64,000 bases of DNA from Algisphaera agarilytica (lineage in GTDB: Bacteria; Planctomycetota; Phycisphaerae; Phycisphaerales; Phycisphaeraceae): assembly GCF_014207595.1 (NCBI RefSeq), contig NZ_JACHGY010000001.1:248001-312000 (forward strand). The letters run 5' to 3'. The notes beneath the pieces were generated by a model. That model did not search any database. It saw nothing but the letters and a program-made list of their open reading frames with translations, and had not been told where the DNA came from. Within the stretch, counting starts at the first letter, position 1. Each line of letters starts with the position of its first letter. The translations under genes were made by a program, and so were the position numbers. Shown in pieces: positions 48,870-58,531 of this stretch.

Positions 48870-50527
48870 GCGACCCAACCAACAACCTGCTGATCCTGAC
48901 GGTGGCGGTGCCCGTGGTCATGGGCCTGCTGTGCGTGCCGCTGGTCAACCTGCCCAAGCTCTGCCGCGGCATCAGCCTGCTGAGCTTCGCGGCGACGTTC
49001 ATCATCTCGGTGGTGCTGCTGGGGCAGCTCGGCTCGTGGGGCGATCCCGAGACCGGCGGGATCATGGTCTCGCAGATGGGCGACTGGGCGGCGCCGTACG
49101 GCATCACGCTCGTCTTCGATTCGATGTCGGGGCTGATGCTCGCCGGGGCGTCGCTCGTCGCGCTGTGCACGACGCTGTTCGCCATCGGCTCGCTGCCCGC
49201 CCGCACCGAACGCCGCTACTTCCACCCGCTGGTCAACTTCCTCATGCTGGGGGTCAACCTCAGCTTCCTCACCGGCGACCTGTTCAACCTCTTCGTCGCG
49301 TTCGAGATCATGCTCATGGCCAGCTACGGCCTGCTGGTCATCGGCGGCGGCAAAGACCAGCTGCGCCAGGCGTACAAATACGTCGTGATGAACCTGCTCG
49401 CCTCGAGCGTCTTCGTGATCGCGGCGGGCATGACCTACGGCATGTTCGGCACACTGAATATGGCCGACCTCGGCCGACTGACCACGGAGCTCTCGGCCCG
49501 CGGCGAGCTGCCCACCGGGTTCACCGCCCTGGGCGTGTTGTTCCTGTTTGTGTTCACCCTCAAGGCGGGCGTGTTCCCGCTGTGGTTCTGGCTGCCCGAT
49601 ACGTACCCGACCCTGCCGATCTCGATCGCGGGGTTGTTTGGCGGGGTGCTGACCAAGGTCGGGCTGTACGCGATCGCCCGGACGTTCTCGCTGGTTTTCC
49701 TGGCGGGCGAAGCCGGTGCGGTGATCATTCCGATCCTCGCGGTGGGTGCCGCCCTGACGATGTTCGTGGGCGTGCTCGGGGCGTTGGCCTACACCAGCAT
49801 GCGACGCGTGCTGAGCATGATGCTGATCGTCGGCGTGGGCTACTCGCTCTTTGGCATCGTGATCATGACCGAAGGCTCGCTCCAGGGCGCCGCGTTCTAC
49901 ATGGTCCAATCCATGGTGGTCATGGCGGCGGTCTTCCTCTGCTGCGGCCTGATCGAACGGGCCACCGGCACCGACGACATCGGACGCATGGGGGCGCTGT
50001 TGCAACAGCCCAAGCTCATCGGGCTGGGTGTGATGGTCTTCATCGGCCTGCTGAGCATCGTCGGCCTACCGCCGACCTCCGGCTTCCACGGCAAACTCAT
50101 CATCATCCGCGAAGGCCTGACCGACATGTTCTGGGTCGTCGGCGTCACCGCCCTGCTGGTCGGCGGGCTGAGCCTGCTCGCGGCGCTTCGGGTTTGGGGT
50201 TCGTCTTTCTGGGGCCCCGCCCCCAACACGGCCGACACGCCCGAGGGCGACGACCACGCACAAATCCAAAGCTTCCCCCGCAGCGAGCGCGTCGGAGCCT
50301 GGGGCCTGATCGTGGCTTCGCTGCTGATCGGCTTTGCCGCCGAGCCATTGCTGAACACCGCGGGCCGGGCCGGCCAACAACTCGCCGAGCCGCAGGCGTA
50401 CGTCGATGCGGTGCTCAACAACCCGCGTTACGCCGCGGACGCCGTGGCCAAAGCCAAGCCCGGCGATGAGAAATCGGAATACGACACCTACGCGAAGCCG
50501 AGCAAGGCCGAGGAGGAACACCATTGA
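48866..50527 (+). CDS. mrpD: Mrp antiporter subunit D (operon 1)
   Basis: A 553-residue NuoM/N-like antiporter subunit with about 14 membrane helices. The essential Glu is in NLFVAFEIMLMASYGLL; TLKAGVFPLWFWLPDTYPT and GLPPTSGFHGKLIIIREG are MrpD hallmarks. GTG start with GGAGG ten bases upstream, overlapping mrpC by four bases. The C-terminal 80 residues are polar, with a repeated Asp/Lys-rich tail. Confidence 0.93.
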   Translation: MSDPTNNLLILTVAVPVVMGLLCVPLVNLPKLCRGISLLSFAATFIISVVLLGQLGSWGDPETGGIMVSQMGDWAAPYGITLVFDSMSGLMLAGASLVALCTTLFAIGSLPARTERRYFHPLVNFLMLGVNLSFLTGDLFNLFVAFEIMLMASYGLLVIGGGKDQLRQAYKYVVMNLLASSVFVIAAGMTYGMFGTLNMADLGRLTTELSARGELPTGFTALGVLFLFVFTLKAGVFPLWFWLPDTYPTLPISIAGLFGGVLTKVGLYAIARTFSLVFLAGEAGAVIIPILAVGAALTMFVGVLGALAYTSMRRVLSMMLIVGVGYSLFGIVIMTEGSLQGAAFYMVQSMVVMAAVFLCCGLIERATGTDDIGRMGALLQQPKLIGLGVMVFIGLLSIVGLPPTSGFHGKLIIIREGLTDMFWVVGVTALLVGGLSLLAALRVWGSSFWGPAPNTADTPEGDDHAQIQSFPRSERVGAWGLIVASLLIGFAAEPLLNTAGRAGQQLAEPQAYVDAVLNNPRYAADAVAKAKPGDEKSEYDTYAKPSKAEEEHH

Positions 50528-51009
50528 TTAACAAGTTCCTGCTCAACCTGTTCCTGATGGTCGTGTACATCGCGCTCTCGGGCGACGTCTCGTTCCTCAG
50601 CGCCCTGGCGGGCTTCATCATCGGTCTGTTGATCGTCACGGTGATCGGCCAAGACACGGGCAAGGGCGGCTACATCCGCCGGGTCTGGGGCGCATTCCGC
50701 TTCGGCATCTACTTCATCTACATCCTGCTTAAAGCCAACGTCGGGGTGGCCAAGGAAGTGCTGACCCCGGGCTTCAGCATGACGCCCCGCATCATCCGCT
50801 ACCCGGTCGACGGGCTGTCGGAAGTCGAGGTCACCACGCTGGCCAACGCCATCACCCTGACCCCCGGCACGCTGTCGGCCGACATCACCGAAGACGGCAA
50901 GACGCTGTACATCCACGCCATGTACGCCGAGAGCCGCGAGGAAGCGATCGCGGAGCTGGACGAGCTGAAGGTCTGGTTGCTGCGGGAGGTGTTTGATCAT
51001 GAGCTTTGA
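50524..51009 (+). CDS. mrpE: Mrp antiporter subunit E (operon 1)
   Basis: A 161-residue protein with three N-terminal membrane helices and the soluble MrpE domain ([20 protein letters not shown], then [12 protein letters not shown]). It starts at a TTG that overlaps the mrpD stop by four bases (TTGA). Confidence 0.9.
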   Translation: MINKFLLNLFLMVVYIALSGDVSFLSALAGFIIGLLIVTVIGQDTGKGGYIRRVWGAFRFGIYFIYILLKANVGVAKEVLTPGFSMTPRIIRYPVDGLSEVEVTTLANAITLTPGTLSADITEDGKTLYIHAMYAESREEAIAELDELKVWLLREVFDHEL

Positions 51010-51451
51010 ACTGCTGACCGACCTCTTCAACTCGTATTGGCCCGCGGTGCTCGCGGCCGGCCAGGACGCGGCCCAGGCGGCCGAGGACGACCTGCCCGAG
51101 CGGGGTGAGATGATCCCGTTCCTCGAGTTCGCCGTGATCACCGGGGTGTACGTGCTGTGCGCGGGCATGGCCCTGTGCCTGTGCCGATTGGTCAAAGGCC
51201 CCGAGCTGGCCGACCGCGTCCTGGCGGCGGACCTGCTCTCGCTGCACGTGGTGGGGCTGGTTGTGCTGCTGACGATCTACGTCGGCAACCTGGTGTTCTT
51301 CGACGCGGCCCTGGTCGTGGCGATCATCGGGTTTGTCAGCACGCTGGGCTTTGCCCAATACATCTTCGCCACCGCCCCGCGGACCATCGACCCCGATGCG
51401 CCGCGTGTGCCCCAGGCTTCGGACAACCCGCCGGTTGGAGACCCCTCGTGA
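50999..51451 (+). CDS. mrpF: Mrp antiporter subunit F (operon 1), N-terminally extended
   Basis: A 150-residue protein. The MrpF core, three membrane helices with RLVKGPELADRVLAADLLS, covers ~50-130; MrpF is usually about 90 residues. The extra ~45 residues at the N-terminus (SFELLTDLFNSYWPAVLAAG, then an acidic stretch) are absent from the second copy. GGGAGG lies nine bases before the ATG at 50999, which supports the long form, and the gene overlaps mrpE by 11 bases. Confidence 0.88.
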   Translation: MSFELLTDLFNSYWPAVLAAGQDAAQAAEDDLPERGEMIPFLEFAVITGVYVLCAGMALCLCRLVKGPELADRVLAADLLSLHVVGLVVLLTIYVGNLVFFDAALVVAIIGFVSTLGFAQYIFATAPRTIDPDAPRVPQASDNPPVGDPS

Positions 51452-51786
51452 ACACCATGACCGACATCATCGCCGGCTGCTTCGTGCTGATCGGCCTGTT
51501 CTTCTTCCTGGTCGGCGCGGTGGGCATCATCCGCATGCCCGACACCTACCACCGTCTGCACGCCGCGACCAAGTCGTCCACGCTGGGCCTGATCGGCCTG
51601 CTCGTGGGCGTGATCTTCCACATCGGCACCGGGGCGGTCGACGCCAAGGTCATCACCGTGATCATCTTCGCCTTCGTCGCCGGCCCCGTCGGATCGCACA
51701 TGCTCGCCAAGGCCGCGCTCCGCGTCGGCGACCGGCAATGGGAAGGCACGCTCTCGGACGAACACGCCGAAGACGGCCTGAGCTGA
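51448..51786 (+). CDS. mrpG: Mrp antiporter subunit G (operon 1)
   Basis: A 112-residue protein with three membrane helices and the MrpG signature VGIIRMPDTYHRLHAATKSSTLG. GTG start with GGAG eight bases upstream, overlapping the mrpF stop by four bases. It ends the first operon; the next mrpA begins 78 bp later. Confidence 0.92.
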   Translation: MNTMTDIIAGCFVLIGLFFFLVGAVGIIRMPDTYHRLHAATKSSTLGLIGLLVGVIFHIGTGAVDAKVITVIIFAFVAGPVGSHMLAKAALRVGDRQWEGTLSDEHAEDGLS

Positions 51787-51864
51787 CCTCTTTCCGACAC
51801 GCCGACAACCCGCACGAAATTCACGCTTGGTCCGATGGCAGAGCGCCCTAAATCGGCCTAGGCT

Positions 51865-54273
51865 ATGCCGATGTTGTGGACGGTGTTGGGTATTTTTGCG
51901 CTGGCGGGGATTTCTCCCCTGATGATCAAGCGCCTGGGCGACCGGGCGGGTTGGTTGTTGGCGCTGGGCCCTTTGGCCGTGCTGGCCTACTGGATCTTCC
52001 ACTGGCCGGACGTGACCGGCGGGCAGATGGTCCAGACCCTGCCTTGGGCCGAGTCGCTGGGCGTCGAGCTCGCCCTCGTCGGCGACGGGCTGGCCGGGGC
52101 GATGTCCATGCTGATCAGCGGGATCGGGGCGCTCATCGTCATCTACGCCTCGGGCTACCTCCACGGCGACCCACGGCTCGGCAAGTTCTACAGCTACCTC
52201 TTCATCTTCATGGGCGCGATGCTCGGGATGGTGATCAGCGACAACCTGATCACGCTGTTTGTGTTCTGGGAGATGACGAGCGTCAGCTCGTACCTGCTCA
52301 TCGGGTTCAACCACAAGAAGCTCGACAACCGCGACGCGGCCCTCAAGGCCCTGCTGGTCACCGGCGGCGGCGGGCTGGCGTTGCTGGCGGGCATCATCAT
52401 GCTCGGGTTCATCGGCACGTCGCTGGGCTTGTCGTTCGGTGAGGCGCTGCGGGTCTCGACACTGATCGATCACGCCGAGGGTATCCAGGGGCATTCGCTG
52501 TTTGCCCCGATGCTGATCCTGGTGCTGCTGGGGTGTTTCACGAAGAGCGCCCAGTTCCCCTTCCACTTCTGGCTGCCCACCGCGATGGCGGGGCCCACGC
52601 CGGTGTCGGCGTATCTGCACTCGGCGACTATGGTCAAGGCCGGGGTGTTCCTGCTAGGGCGGATGCACCCGGTGCTCGGCAACAACACGCTCTGGATCGC
52701 CGTGGTCACGACCGTGGGCGCGATGACGATGCTCGTGGGTGCGGTCCTGGCGGTGGGCCAGCGCGACATGAAGGGCATCCTCGCCTACACCACCATCAGC
52801 GTGCTGGGCACGCTCGTGATGCTGCTGGGCGTCGGGACCGACCGGGCGATCGAAGCGGCGGTCGCCTTCCTCTTTGCCCACGGCCTGTACAAAGCCGCCC
52901 TGTTCATGGCGGCGGGCAACGTCGACCACGCCACCGGCACCCGCGACGTCACGCAGCTCAGCGGCCTCCGCCGCCTCATGCCCTGGACCGCCGCTGCGGC
53001 GCTCATCGCGGCGCTGAGCAAGGCGGGTGCTCCGCCGATGTTCGGCTACCTCGGCAAGAAACTGCTGCTGGAAGCCAAGCTCAACATCGAGATGCTCAGC
53101 CTCTACCTCACCGCGGCGGCGGTGATCGCCAACATCTGCATGGTCGCGGTCGCGCTGCTGCTGGTGCTCAAGCCGTTCTGGGGCGAGCTGCGGGAGACGC
53201 CACGCAAGGCCCACGAGTTGCCGCTTTCGATGAACCTGGGGCCGATGCTCCTGGCGGGGCTGGGGCTGTTCGTCGGCCTGATCCCCAAGGCATTCGACGA
53301 AACGCTGGGCGAGGCGATGGCGTCGTCGATCCGCGGCGAGCCGCTGGAGATGAAACTCAAGCTGCTGTTTGGCCTGAGCATCGAATCGTTGATCGTGGTC
53401 GGACTGAGCTTCGGGGCGCTGGGGCTCGGGTATCTGTTGTACCGTTTCCTCCGGCCGGGGCCGACGTTCTGGGCGCCGCTGCGACAGATGGGCCAGCTCG
53501 GGCCCAACCGCGGGTACCAGGTGTTGATGGCGGGCCTGCTCAAGTTTGCGGCGGGCCATACCCGGCTGGTGCAGTCGGGCTTCCTGCGGCGTTACCTGAT
53601 GGTGGTGGTCTCCGTGTTCGCCCTGGCGGCGGGCCCGTTGGCGTACGTGGCATTCGGAAACGGACGCGACGTCTCGACGTTTGGCGTGGTCAAGATGCAC
53701 GAGCTGCTGCTGGTGTTGCTCGTGATTTCCGGGGCGGTCTACGGCGTGCTCTCGCGCTCTCGACTCGCGGCCGTCGCGGCGATCGGCGGGTCGGGCATCG
53801 GGCTGGCGGTGTTGTTTGCGGTGTACGGCTCGGTCGACCTGGCGATCACCCAGCTCATGGTCGAAACGCTGATGGTGGTCATCCTGGTGATGGTCCTGCT
53901 GCGGCTGCCCCAACTCACCAAGACCTCGAAGCTGGCCCACCGCGGGCGCGACCTGCTCATCGCCGCGGCGGGCGGGACGACCGTGACGCTCATGGTGCTG
54001 GCCACCGCCACGGTCGAGATGCCCGCGAGCGTGTCGGCGTATTACCTGAACAACGCCGCGCCCGAAGCGTTTGGGCGCAACGTGGTCAACGTGATCCTGG
54101 TGGACTTCCGGGCCCTGGACACGCTGGGCGAAATCGTCGTCGTCGCGGTGGCGGGTATCGGCGTGGCGTCGCTGATCTGGCTCAGCCACGGCCGACGCAC
54201 CGCGGCGCCGCCCCGCCGCAAGCGCAAGCCATCCGCAGCGCCGCCCCAAACGCAAACGGGAGGTGACGCATGA
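51865..54273 (+). CDS. mrpA: Mrp Na+/H+ antiporter subunit A (operon 2)
   Basis: An 802-residue second MrpA. Core motifs are conserved: LFVFWEMTSVSSYLLIGF with the essential Glu, KSAQFPFHFWLPTAMAGPTP, SAYLHSATMVKAGVFLLG and C-terminal NVVNVILVDFRALDTLGE. It lacks the His-rich loops of the first copy and has a basic tail (RRTAAPPRRKRKPSAAPP). No good ribosome-binding site precedes either ATG (51865, 51871). Weak promoter-like sequence (TTGGTC, 16 bp, TAAATC) ends only 10 bp before the ATG, so the operon may be read through from operon 1. Confidence 0.93.
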   Translation: MPMLWTVLGIFALAGISPLMIKRLGDRAGWLLALGPLAVLAYWIFHWPDVTGGQMVQTLPWAESLGVELALVGDGLAGAMSMLISGIGALIVIYASGYLHGDPRLGKFYSYLFIFMGAMLGMVISDNLITLFVFWEMTSVSSYLLIGFNHKKLDNRDAALKALLVTGGGGLALLAGIIMLGFIGTSLGLSFGEALRVSTLIDHAEGIQGHSLFAPMLILVLLGCFTKSAQFPFHFWLPTAMAGPTPVSAYLHSATMVKAGVFLLGRMHPVLGNNTLWIAVVTTVGAMTMLVGAVLAVGQRDMKGILAYTTISVLGTLVMLLGVGTDRAIEAAVAFLFAHGLYKAALFMAAGNVDHATGTRDVTQLSGLRRLMPWTAAAALIAALSKAGAPPMFGYLGKKLLLEAKLNIEMLSLYLTAAAVIANICMVAVALLLVLKPFWGELRETPRKAHELPLSMNLGPMLLAGLGLFVGLIPKAFDETLGEAMASSIRGEPLEMKLKLLFGLSIESLIVVGLSFGALGLGYLLYRFLRPGPTFWAPLRQMGQLGPNRGYQVLMAGLLKFAAGHTRLVQSGFLRRYLMVVVSVFALAAGPLAYVAFGNGRDVSTFGVVKMHELLLVLLVISGAVYGVLSRSRLAAVAAIGGSGIGLAVLFAVYGSVDLAITQLMVETLMVVILVMVLLRLPQLTKTSKLAHRGRDLLIAAAGGTTVTLMVLATATVEMPASVSAYYLNNAAPEAFGRNVVNVILVDFRALDTLGEIVVVAVAGIGVASLIWLSHGRRTAAPPRRKRKPSAAPPQTQTGGDA

Positions 54274-54680
54274 ACGCCCCCGTGCTCCAAACCACCGCCA
54301 AGCTGCTGGTCTTGCTGCTGGCCGTCTTCTCGATCCTCGTGCTGATCCGCGGCCACAACGAGCCCGGCGGCGGGTTCATCGGCGGCCTGCTGTGTGCCCT
54401 CGCGTTCGCGACCCACGCCCTGTCGTTCGGCATCCGCAGCACGCGACGGCTGCTCCGCGTGGATCCGCACCGCTTGCTGGGCATCGGCTTAATCCTTGCG
54501 CTGGGCAGCGGCGTGGCCTCCATGGTGCTGGGCCAACCCTTCATGACCGGTCAATGGCTCGGCGAGGTGCCGGGCATCGGCAAGGTGGGGTCGGTCCTCG
54601 TGTTCGACGTCGGCGTCTACCTCGTCGTGCTGGGCACGGCCACGATGATCCTGGTCGGCTTGATGGGAGAACGCGACTGA
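54270..54680 (+). CDS. mrpB: Mrp antiporter subunit B (operon 2)
   Basis: A 136-residue MrpB with four membrane helices and the signature GHNEPGGGFIGGLLCALAF. Starts by ATGA overlap with mrpA; GGAGG is seven bases upstream. Shorter than the first copy because it lacks the charged tail. Confidence 0.92.
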   Translation: MNAPVLQTTAKLLVLLLAVFSILVLIRGHNEPGGGFIGGLLCALAFATHALSFGIRSTRRLLRVDPHRLLGIGLILALGSGVASMVLGQPFMTGQWLGEVPGIGKVGSVLVFDVGVYLVVLGTATMILVGLMGERD

Positions 54681-55027
54681 TGTTTCTGTTCCTCGCGATC
54701 ACGGTCGGCGTGCTGTTCACTTGCGGGTTGTATCTCATGATGCGGCGCAGCCTATGGAAGCTGATCCTCGGCCTGATTCTGCTCAGCCACGGCGCGAACC
54801 TCGCGGTCTTTGTCAGCGCGGGGCTCACACGCTCGCCCGCTCCGCTGGTCGCCCTCGGCGATAAAGCTCCCCCGGACGGCGCCGCCGACCCGCTGCCCCA
54901 AGCGCTGGTGCTCACGGCGATCGTGATCGGATTCGCGGTGGTCTCGTTCACCGCGGTCCTGGTCCGCCGGGCGACCCACGCCGTGTCGAGCGACGACCCC
55001 GACCGCATGCGGAGCACCGACACATGA
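54680..55027 (+). CDS. mrpC: Mrp antiporter subunit C, NuoK-like (operon 2)
   Basis: A 115-residue NuoK homologue: VLFTCGLYLMMRRSLWKLIL, LLSHGANLAVFVSAGL and DPLPQALVLTAIVIGFAVVSF. The ATG overlaps the mrpB stop by one base (TGATG), and GGGAG lies nine bases upstream. Close to the normal family length, unlike the 147-residue first copy. Confidence 0.92.
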   Translation: MFLFLAITVGVLFTCGLYLMMRRSLWKLILGLILLSHGANLAVFVSAGLTRSPAPLVALGDKAPPDGAADPLPQALVLTAIVIGFAVVSFTAVLVRRATHAVSSDDPDRMRSTDT

Positions 55028-56631
55028 CGATGCTCCCGGTCCTGCCCATCCTGATCCCCCTGCTCGCGGCGGCGGCGTGTCTGTTGTCGTGGCGCTCGGT
55101 GCTGTGGCAACGCGTGGCCTCGACCATCGGCGCGGTGGGCTTACTGGGCAGCGCGATCGCCCTGCTCATCACGGCCGACCGCCACGACATCGTGACCGTT
55201 CAGATCGGCAGCTGGTCTGCACCGTTCGGGATCACACTCGTGGCCGACCGGTTCAGCGCGATCATGGTCCTACTCGCAGGCACGATGGGCCTACTGGTCT
55301 GTTTGTTCAGCCTGTTCGAAGCGACACGGCGGGACGTCCACCGCGGGTTCTTCCCGCTGCTGCTCATCCTGCTGGCCGGGGTGTGCGGGGCGTTCCTGAC
55401 CGGCGACTTGTTCAACCTGTACGTGTGGTTCGAGGTGCTGCTCATCGCCAGCTTCGTCTTGCTGGGTTTGGTCGGCGGGCGGGCCAACATCGAAGGCGCG
55501 GTGAAATACGTCGCGCTCAATCTCGTGGGCTCAATGCTGTTCCTCACCGCCACAGGGGTGCTGTACGGCGTCACCAAGACCCTGAACATGGCCGACCTCC
55601 ACGGCGCACTGCGAGAGGTACAGGCTCAGAACCCGACGCTGGTGCTGACGCTGGCCGCGACCTTTGCGGTGGCGTTTGGGCTCAAGGCCGCGCTGTTCCC
55701 GCTGTTCTTCTGGCTGCCGGCGAGCTACCACGTCCCGCCCGCTGCGGTCTGTGCGGTGTTTGCGGCGCTGCTGACGAAGGTCGGGGTGTACGCGTTGGTG
55801 CGTGTGTTCACGCTGGTGTTCCCGGACGCCGAGCCGGTGCTCTGGGTGATCCTGATCCTCGCGGCGATCACGATGGTCAGCGGCGTACTGGGCGCGGTCA
55901 CGCAATACGAATTCAAGCGCATCCTCGCGTGGCACAGCATCAGCCAGGTCGGCTACATCGTGGCAGGCGTCGGGCTGCTGGCCGTGCCGGACCCCGAAGT
56001 CCAAGCCTTGGGCTTGGCCGCCGCCGTGGTGTTCCTGGTGCATCACGGCACGATCAAGCCGGCGCTCTTCCTGGTCGCGGGCTTGGTGAAATGGCGAGAA
56101 GGCACCACCGAGCTGAGGCAGCTCGGCGGCTTGGCCGGCGCGACGCCGTGGCTGGCGGCGCTGTTCCTACTGGCGGCCCTGAGCCTGGCCGGGCTTCCGC
56201 CCTCTTCGGGTTTCTGGGCGAAGCTGGCGGTGCTGCGGGCGTTGGTGGTTGCGCAGGAGTGGTGGGTCCTCGCCGCGGCGTTGGCGGCGGGCCTGCTGAC
56301 GCTGATGAGCATGATGAAGATCTGGAACGAAGCGTTCTGGAAAGACCGCCCCCTGGCTGAAAAAGTTCAGGGCCTGGAGGGCGACCCGGCACTGCCCAAG
56401 CCCCACGCGATCCCCAAAGCATTCGCCGCCCCGGTGGTGGCCCTGATCGTCCTGGTGACCGCGATCGGTCTGTGGCCCCAGCCGCTGTTGGGCTACGCCG
56501 ACCGCGCCGCGGCTCAGCTCCTGACGCCGTCGGCCTACGTCGAGGCGGTGGGCGTGCCTCCGCGTGAGATCAACACGACGCCCGACGACGTATCGTCGGT
56601 CATTCTCGATGTCGAGGAGCCACAGCCATGA
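55024..56631 (+). CDS. mrpD: Mrp antiporter subunit D (operon 2)
   Basis: A 535-residue NuoM/N-like subunit with about 14 membrane helices. The essential Glu is in LYVWFEVLLIASFVLLG; LKAALFPLFFWLPASYHVPP and GLPPSSGFWAKLAVLRAL are present. Overlaps mrpC by four bases (ATGA). Confidence 0.93.
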   Translation: MTMLPVLPILIPLLAAAACLLSWRSVLWQRVASTIGAVGLLGSAIALLITADRHDIVTVQIGSWSAPFGITLVADRFSAIMVLLAGTMGLLVCLFSLFEATRRDVHRGFFPLLLILLAGVCGAFLTGDLFNLYVWFEVLLIASFVLLGLVGGRANIEGAVKYVALNLVGSMLFLTATGVLYGVTKTLNMADLHGALREVQAQNPTLVLTLAATFAVAFGLKAALFPLFFWLPASYHVPPAAVCAVFAALLTKVGVYALVRVFTLVFPDAEPVLWVILILAAITMVSGVLGAVTQYEFKRILAWHSISQVGYIVAGVGLLAVPDPEVQALGLAAAVVFLVHHGTIKPALFLVAGLVKWREGTTELRQLGGLAGATPWLAALFLLAALSLAGLPPSSGFWAKLAVLRALVVAQEWWVLAAALAAGLLTLMSMMKIWNEAFWKDRPLAEKVQGLEGDPALPKPHAIPKAFAAPVVALIVLVTAIGLWPQPLLGYADRAAAQLLTPSAYVEAVGVPPREINTTPDDVSSVILDVEEPQP

Positions 56632-57101
56632 TCCTCTTCCTCACCAACCTGCTGCTCGCCCTGGCGTGGATGGCGATGGCCGGCTCTGCCGGTTGGGCGT
56701 CGTTCCTGATGGGCTTTGCGGTGTCTTACGCCGTGATCGCCTGGCTGGGCTCACTGATCGGACAGACCGGCTACACCCGCAAACTCCCGCAGGCGATCGG
56801 CTTCGTGTTTTTCATCCTCTGGCAGCTGATCCTCTCGAACCTGCGCGTGGCTTACGACGTGATCACCCCCGCAGCCAATCGTAGCCCCGCCGTGATCGGT
56901 GTGCCGTTGGATGTCACCACCGACGCCCAGATCACGCTGCTGGCCAACCTCATCACGCTGACCCCGGGCACGCTGAGCCTGGATTTATCCGAGGACCGCA
57001 AGACGCTCTACATCCACGCGATGTTCGCCGAGGATCGCGAGGCGTTTTGCCGGGAGATCAAAGACGGTTTTGAACGGCGGGTGTTGGAGCTCTTGCGATG
57101 A
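56628..57101 (+). CDS. mrpE: Mrp antiporter subunit E (operon 2)
   Basis: A 157-residue MrpE: N-terminal membrane helices, then [20 protein letters not shown] and [18 protein letters not shown] overlap with mrpD. Confidence 0.9.
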   Translation: MILFLTNLLLALAWMAMAGSAGWASFLMGFAVSYAVIAWLGSLIGQTGYTRKLPQAIGFVFFILWQLILSNLRVAYDVITPAANRSPAVIGVPLDVTTDAQITLLANLITLTPGTLSLDLSEDRKTLYIHAMFAEDREAFCREIKDGFERRVLELLR

Positions 57102-57391
57102 GTGGGATCGATCTAGCCGACTATCCCTGGGCCGTGGGCGTGGTGCATGTCTTGCTGAGCGTGCTGGGACTGAGCATGGTGTGTGCCGCGATCCGGCTGC
57201 TGCGTGGACCGAGCCTGCCGGACCGTGTCGTGGCGTTAGACCTGCTGGTCGTGGCGGCCGTCGCGGTCGTGGCGTTGCTGGCGTGGGTCTATCGCCAGCC
57301 GTCCCTGATCGACCTGGCGGTGCTGCTGGCGCTGACGGCGTTTATCAGCACGGTCGCTTTGGCGTGGTACGTCGAAAGGAGCAAGCGGTGA
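57098..57391 (+). CDS. mrpF: Mrp antiporter subunit F (operon 2)
   Basis: A 97-residue MrpF of normal length with three membrane helices and AIRLLRGPSLPDRVVALDLL. ATGA overlap with mrpE. Confidence 0.92.
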   Translation: MSGIDLADYPWAVGVVHVLLSVLGLSMVCAAIRLLRGPSLPDRVVALDLLVVAAVAVVALLAWVYRQPSLIDLAVLLALTAFISTVALAWYVERSKR

Positions 57392-57726
57392 TGGCGGAGC
57401 TTTGGCTGGTTCTGGCGTTGATCGTGGCGGCTTTGGGGTGCCTGCTGATCCTTCTGGCTTCGGTGGGTCTGCTGCGCATGCCGGACGTGTACATGCGGAT
57501 GCAGGTCGCCAGCAAGGCCTCGACGCTGGGCGCAGCGCTGGTGCTGGGCGGCGGCGCGATGGGTCTGGGCGATCCGCCGTCGGTAGTGCGGACGGTGGTG
57601 GCGATCGTGTTCCTGGCGATCACGATGCCGGTGGCGGCCCACCTGCTCGGCCGAGCCGCGGCGCGGACCGGCGTGCGGTTCAGCAGCGAGACCCGCTCGA
57701 TCGAGCTGCCCCGCGACGAGTCCTGA
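57391..57726 (+). CDS. mrpG: Mrp antiporter subunit G (operon 2)
   Basis: A 111-residue MrpG with three membrane helices and VGLLRMPDVYMRMQVASKAS. The ATG overlaps the mrpF stop by one base (TGATG), with AAAGGAG ten bases upstream. Last gene of the second operon. Confidence 0.92.
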   Translation: MAELWLVLALIVAALGCLLILLASVGLLRMPDVYMRMQVASKASTLGAALVLGGGAMGLGDPPSVVRTVVAIVFLAITMPVAAHLLGRAAARTGVRFSSETRSIELPRDES

Positions 57727-57749
57727 CCGGCGTGGTATAACGACGCGCT

Positions 57750-58424
57750 ATGAGCGACTCCACCAAGAAGCAGGCCCTGATCGTCTTCGGCGGTTGGGAC
57801 GGACACACCCCCCAAGCCTCGGCCGAGGTCTTCGCGCCCCTGCTCGACGAAGCGGGCTACGACGTGCACATGAAGGACACGCTCGACGCCTACGCCGACG
57901 CCGAGCTCATGAGCGACCTCGACCTGATCGTGCCCATCTGGACGATGGACAAGATCAGCAACGAGCAGTGGGCCGGCCTCAACAACGCGGTGCAGTCCGG
58001 AACCGGACTCGCGGGCTTCCACGGCGGCATGATCGACGCCTTCCGCGAGAACACCGAGTACCAGTGGATGACCGGGGCCCAGTGGGTCGCCCACCCCGGC
58101 AACCTCATGGAACGCTACACCGTCTACATCGAAGACGATTCGCACCCCATCACCTCGGGCATAGGCGACTTCGAACTCAAGAACACCGAGCAGTACTACT
58201 GCCACCACGACCCGGGCAACAACGTCCTGGCCACCACCGTGTTCGACCAGGCTCAGGGTGATCCCTCGCTTTACACGCAGAACGCCGTGCTGCCCTACGC
58301 CTGGACCAAGACCTGGGGCCGGGGCCGCGTCTTCGGTGCCGCCTGGGGCCACACCGACAAGGACTTCGATGTCCCCGAGGCCAAGGAAATCGTCCGCCGC
58401 GGGATGCTTTGGGCCAGCCGCTGA
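57750..58424 (+). CDS. ThuA-like domain protein
   Basis: A 224-residue protein matching the ThuA-like (trehalose-utilisation, class I glutamine amidotransferase-like) fold: ALIVFGGWDGHTPQASAEVF, SDLDLIVPIWTMDKIS, GTGLAGFHGGMIDAFRE, WVAHPGN and LPYAWTKTWGRGRVFGAAWGH. ThuA-like proteins are abundant in planctomycetes and linked to sugar metabolism; the reaction here is unknown. No signal peptide. It starts 23 bp after the second mrp operon, possibly in its transcript, and precedes the alpha-glucan phosphorylase gene. Confidence 0.85.
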   Translation: MSDSTKKQALIVFGGWDGHTPQASAEVFAPLLDEAGYDVHMKDTLDAYADAELMSDLDLIVPIWTMDKISNEQWAGLNNAVQSGTGLAGFHGGMIDAFRENTEYQWMTGAQWVAHPGNLMERYTVYIEDDSHPITSGIGDFELKNTEQYYCHHDPGNNVLATTVFDQAQGDPSLYTQNAVLPYAWTKTWGRGRVFGAAWGHTDKDFDVPEAKEIVRRGMLWASR

Positions 58425-58531
58425 GCCCACGAGGCGAAGTAAAAAATCCATAAATCTTTCCCGCCTCGGCACCCCCGCCCGTGCCCGAGTGGATATAACT
58501 GCGTCTTAGCCTTCCCATTCCAAAGTCACTG

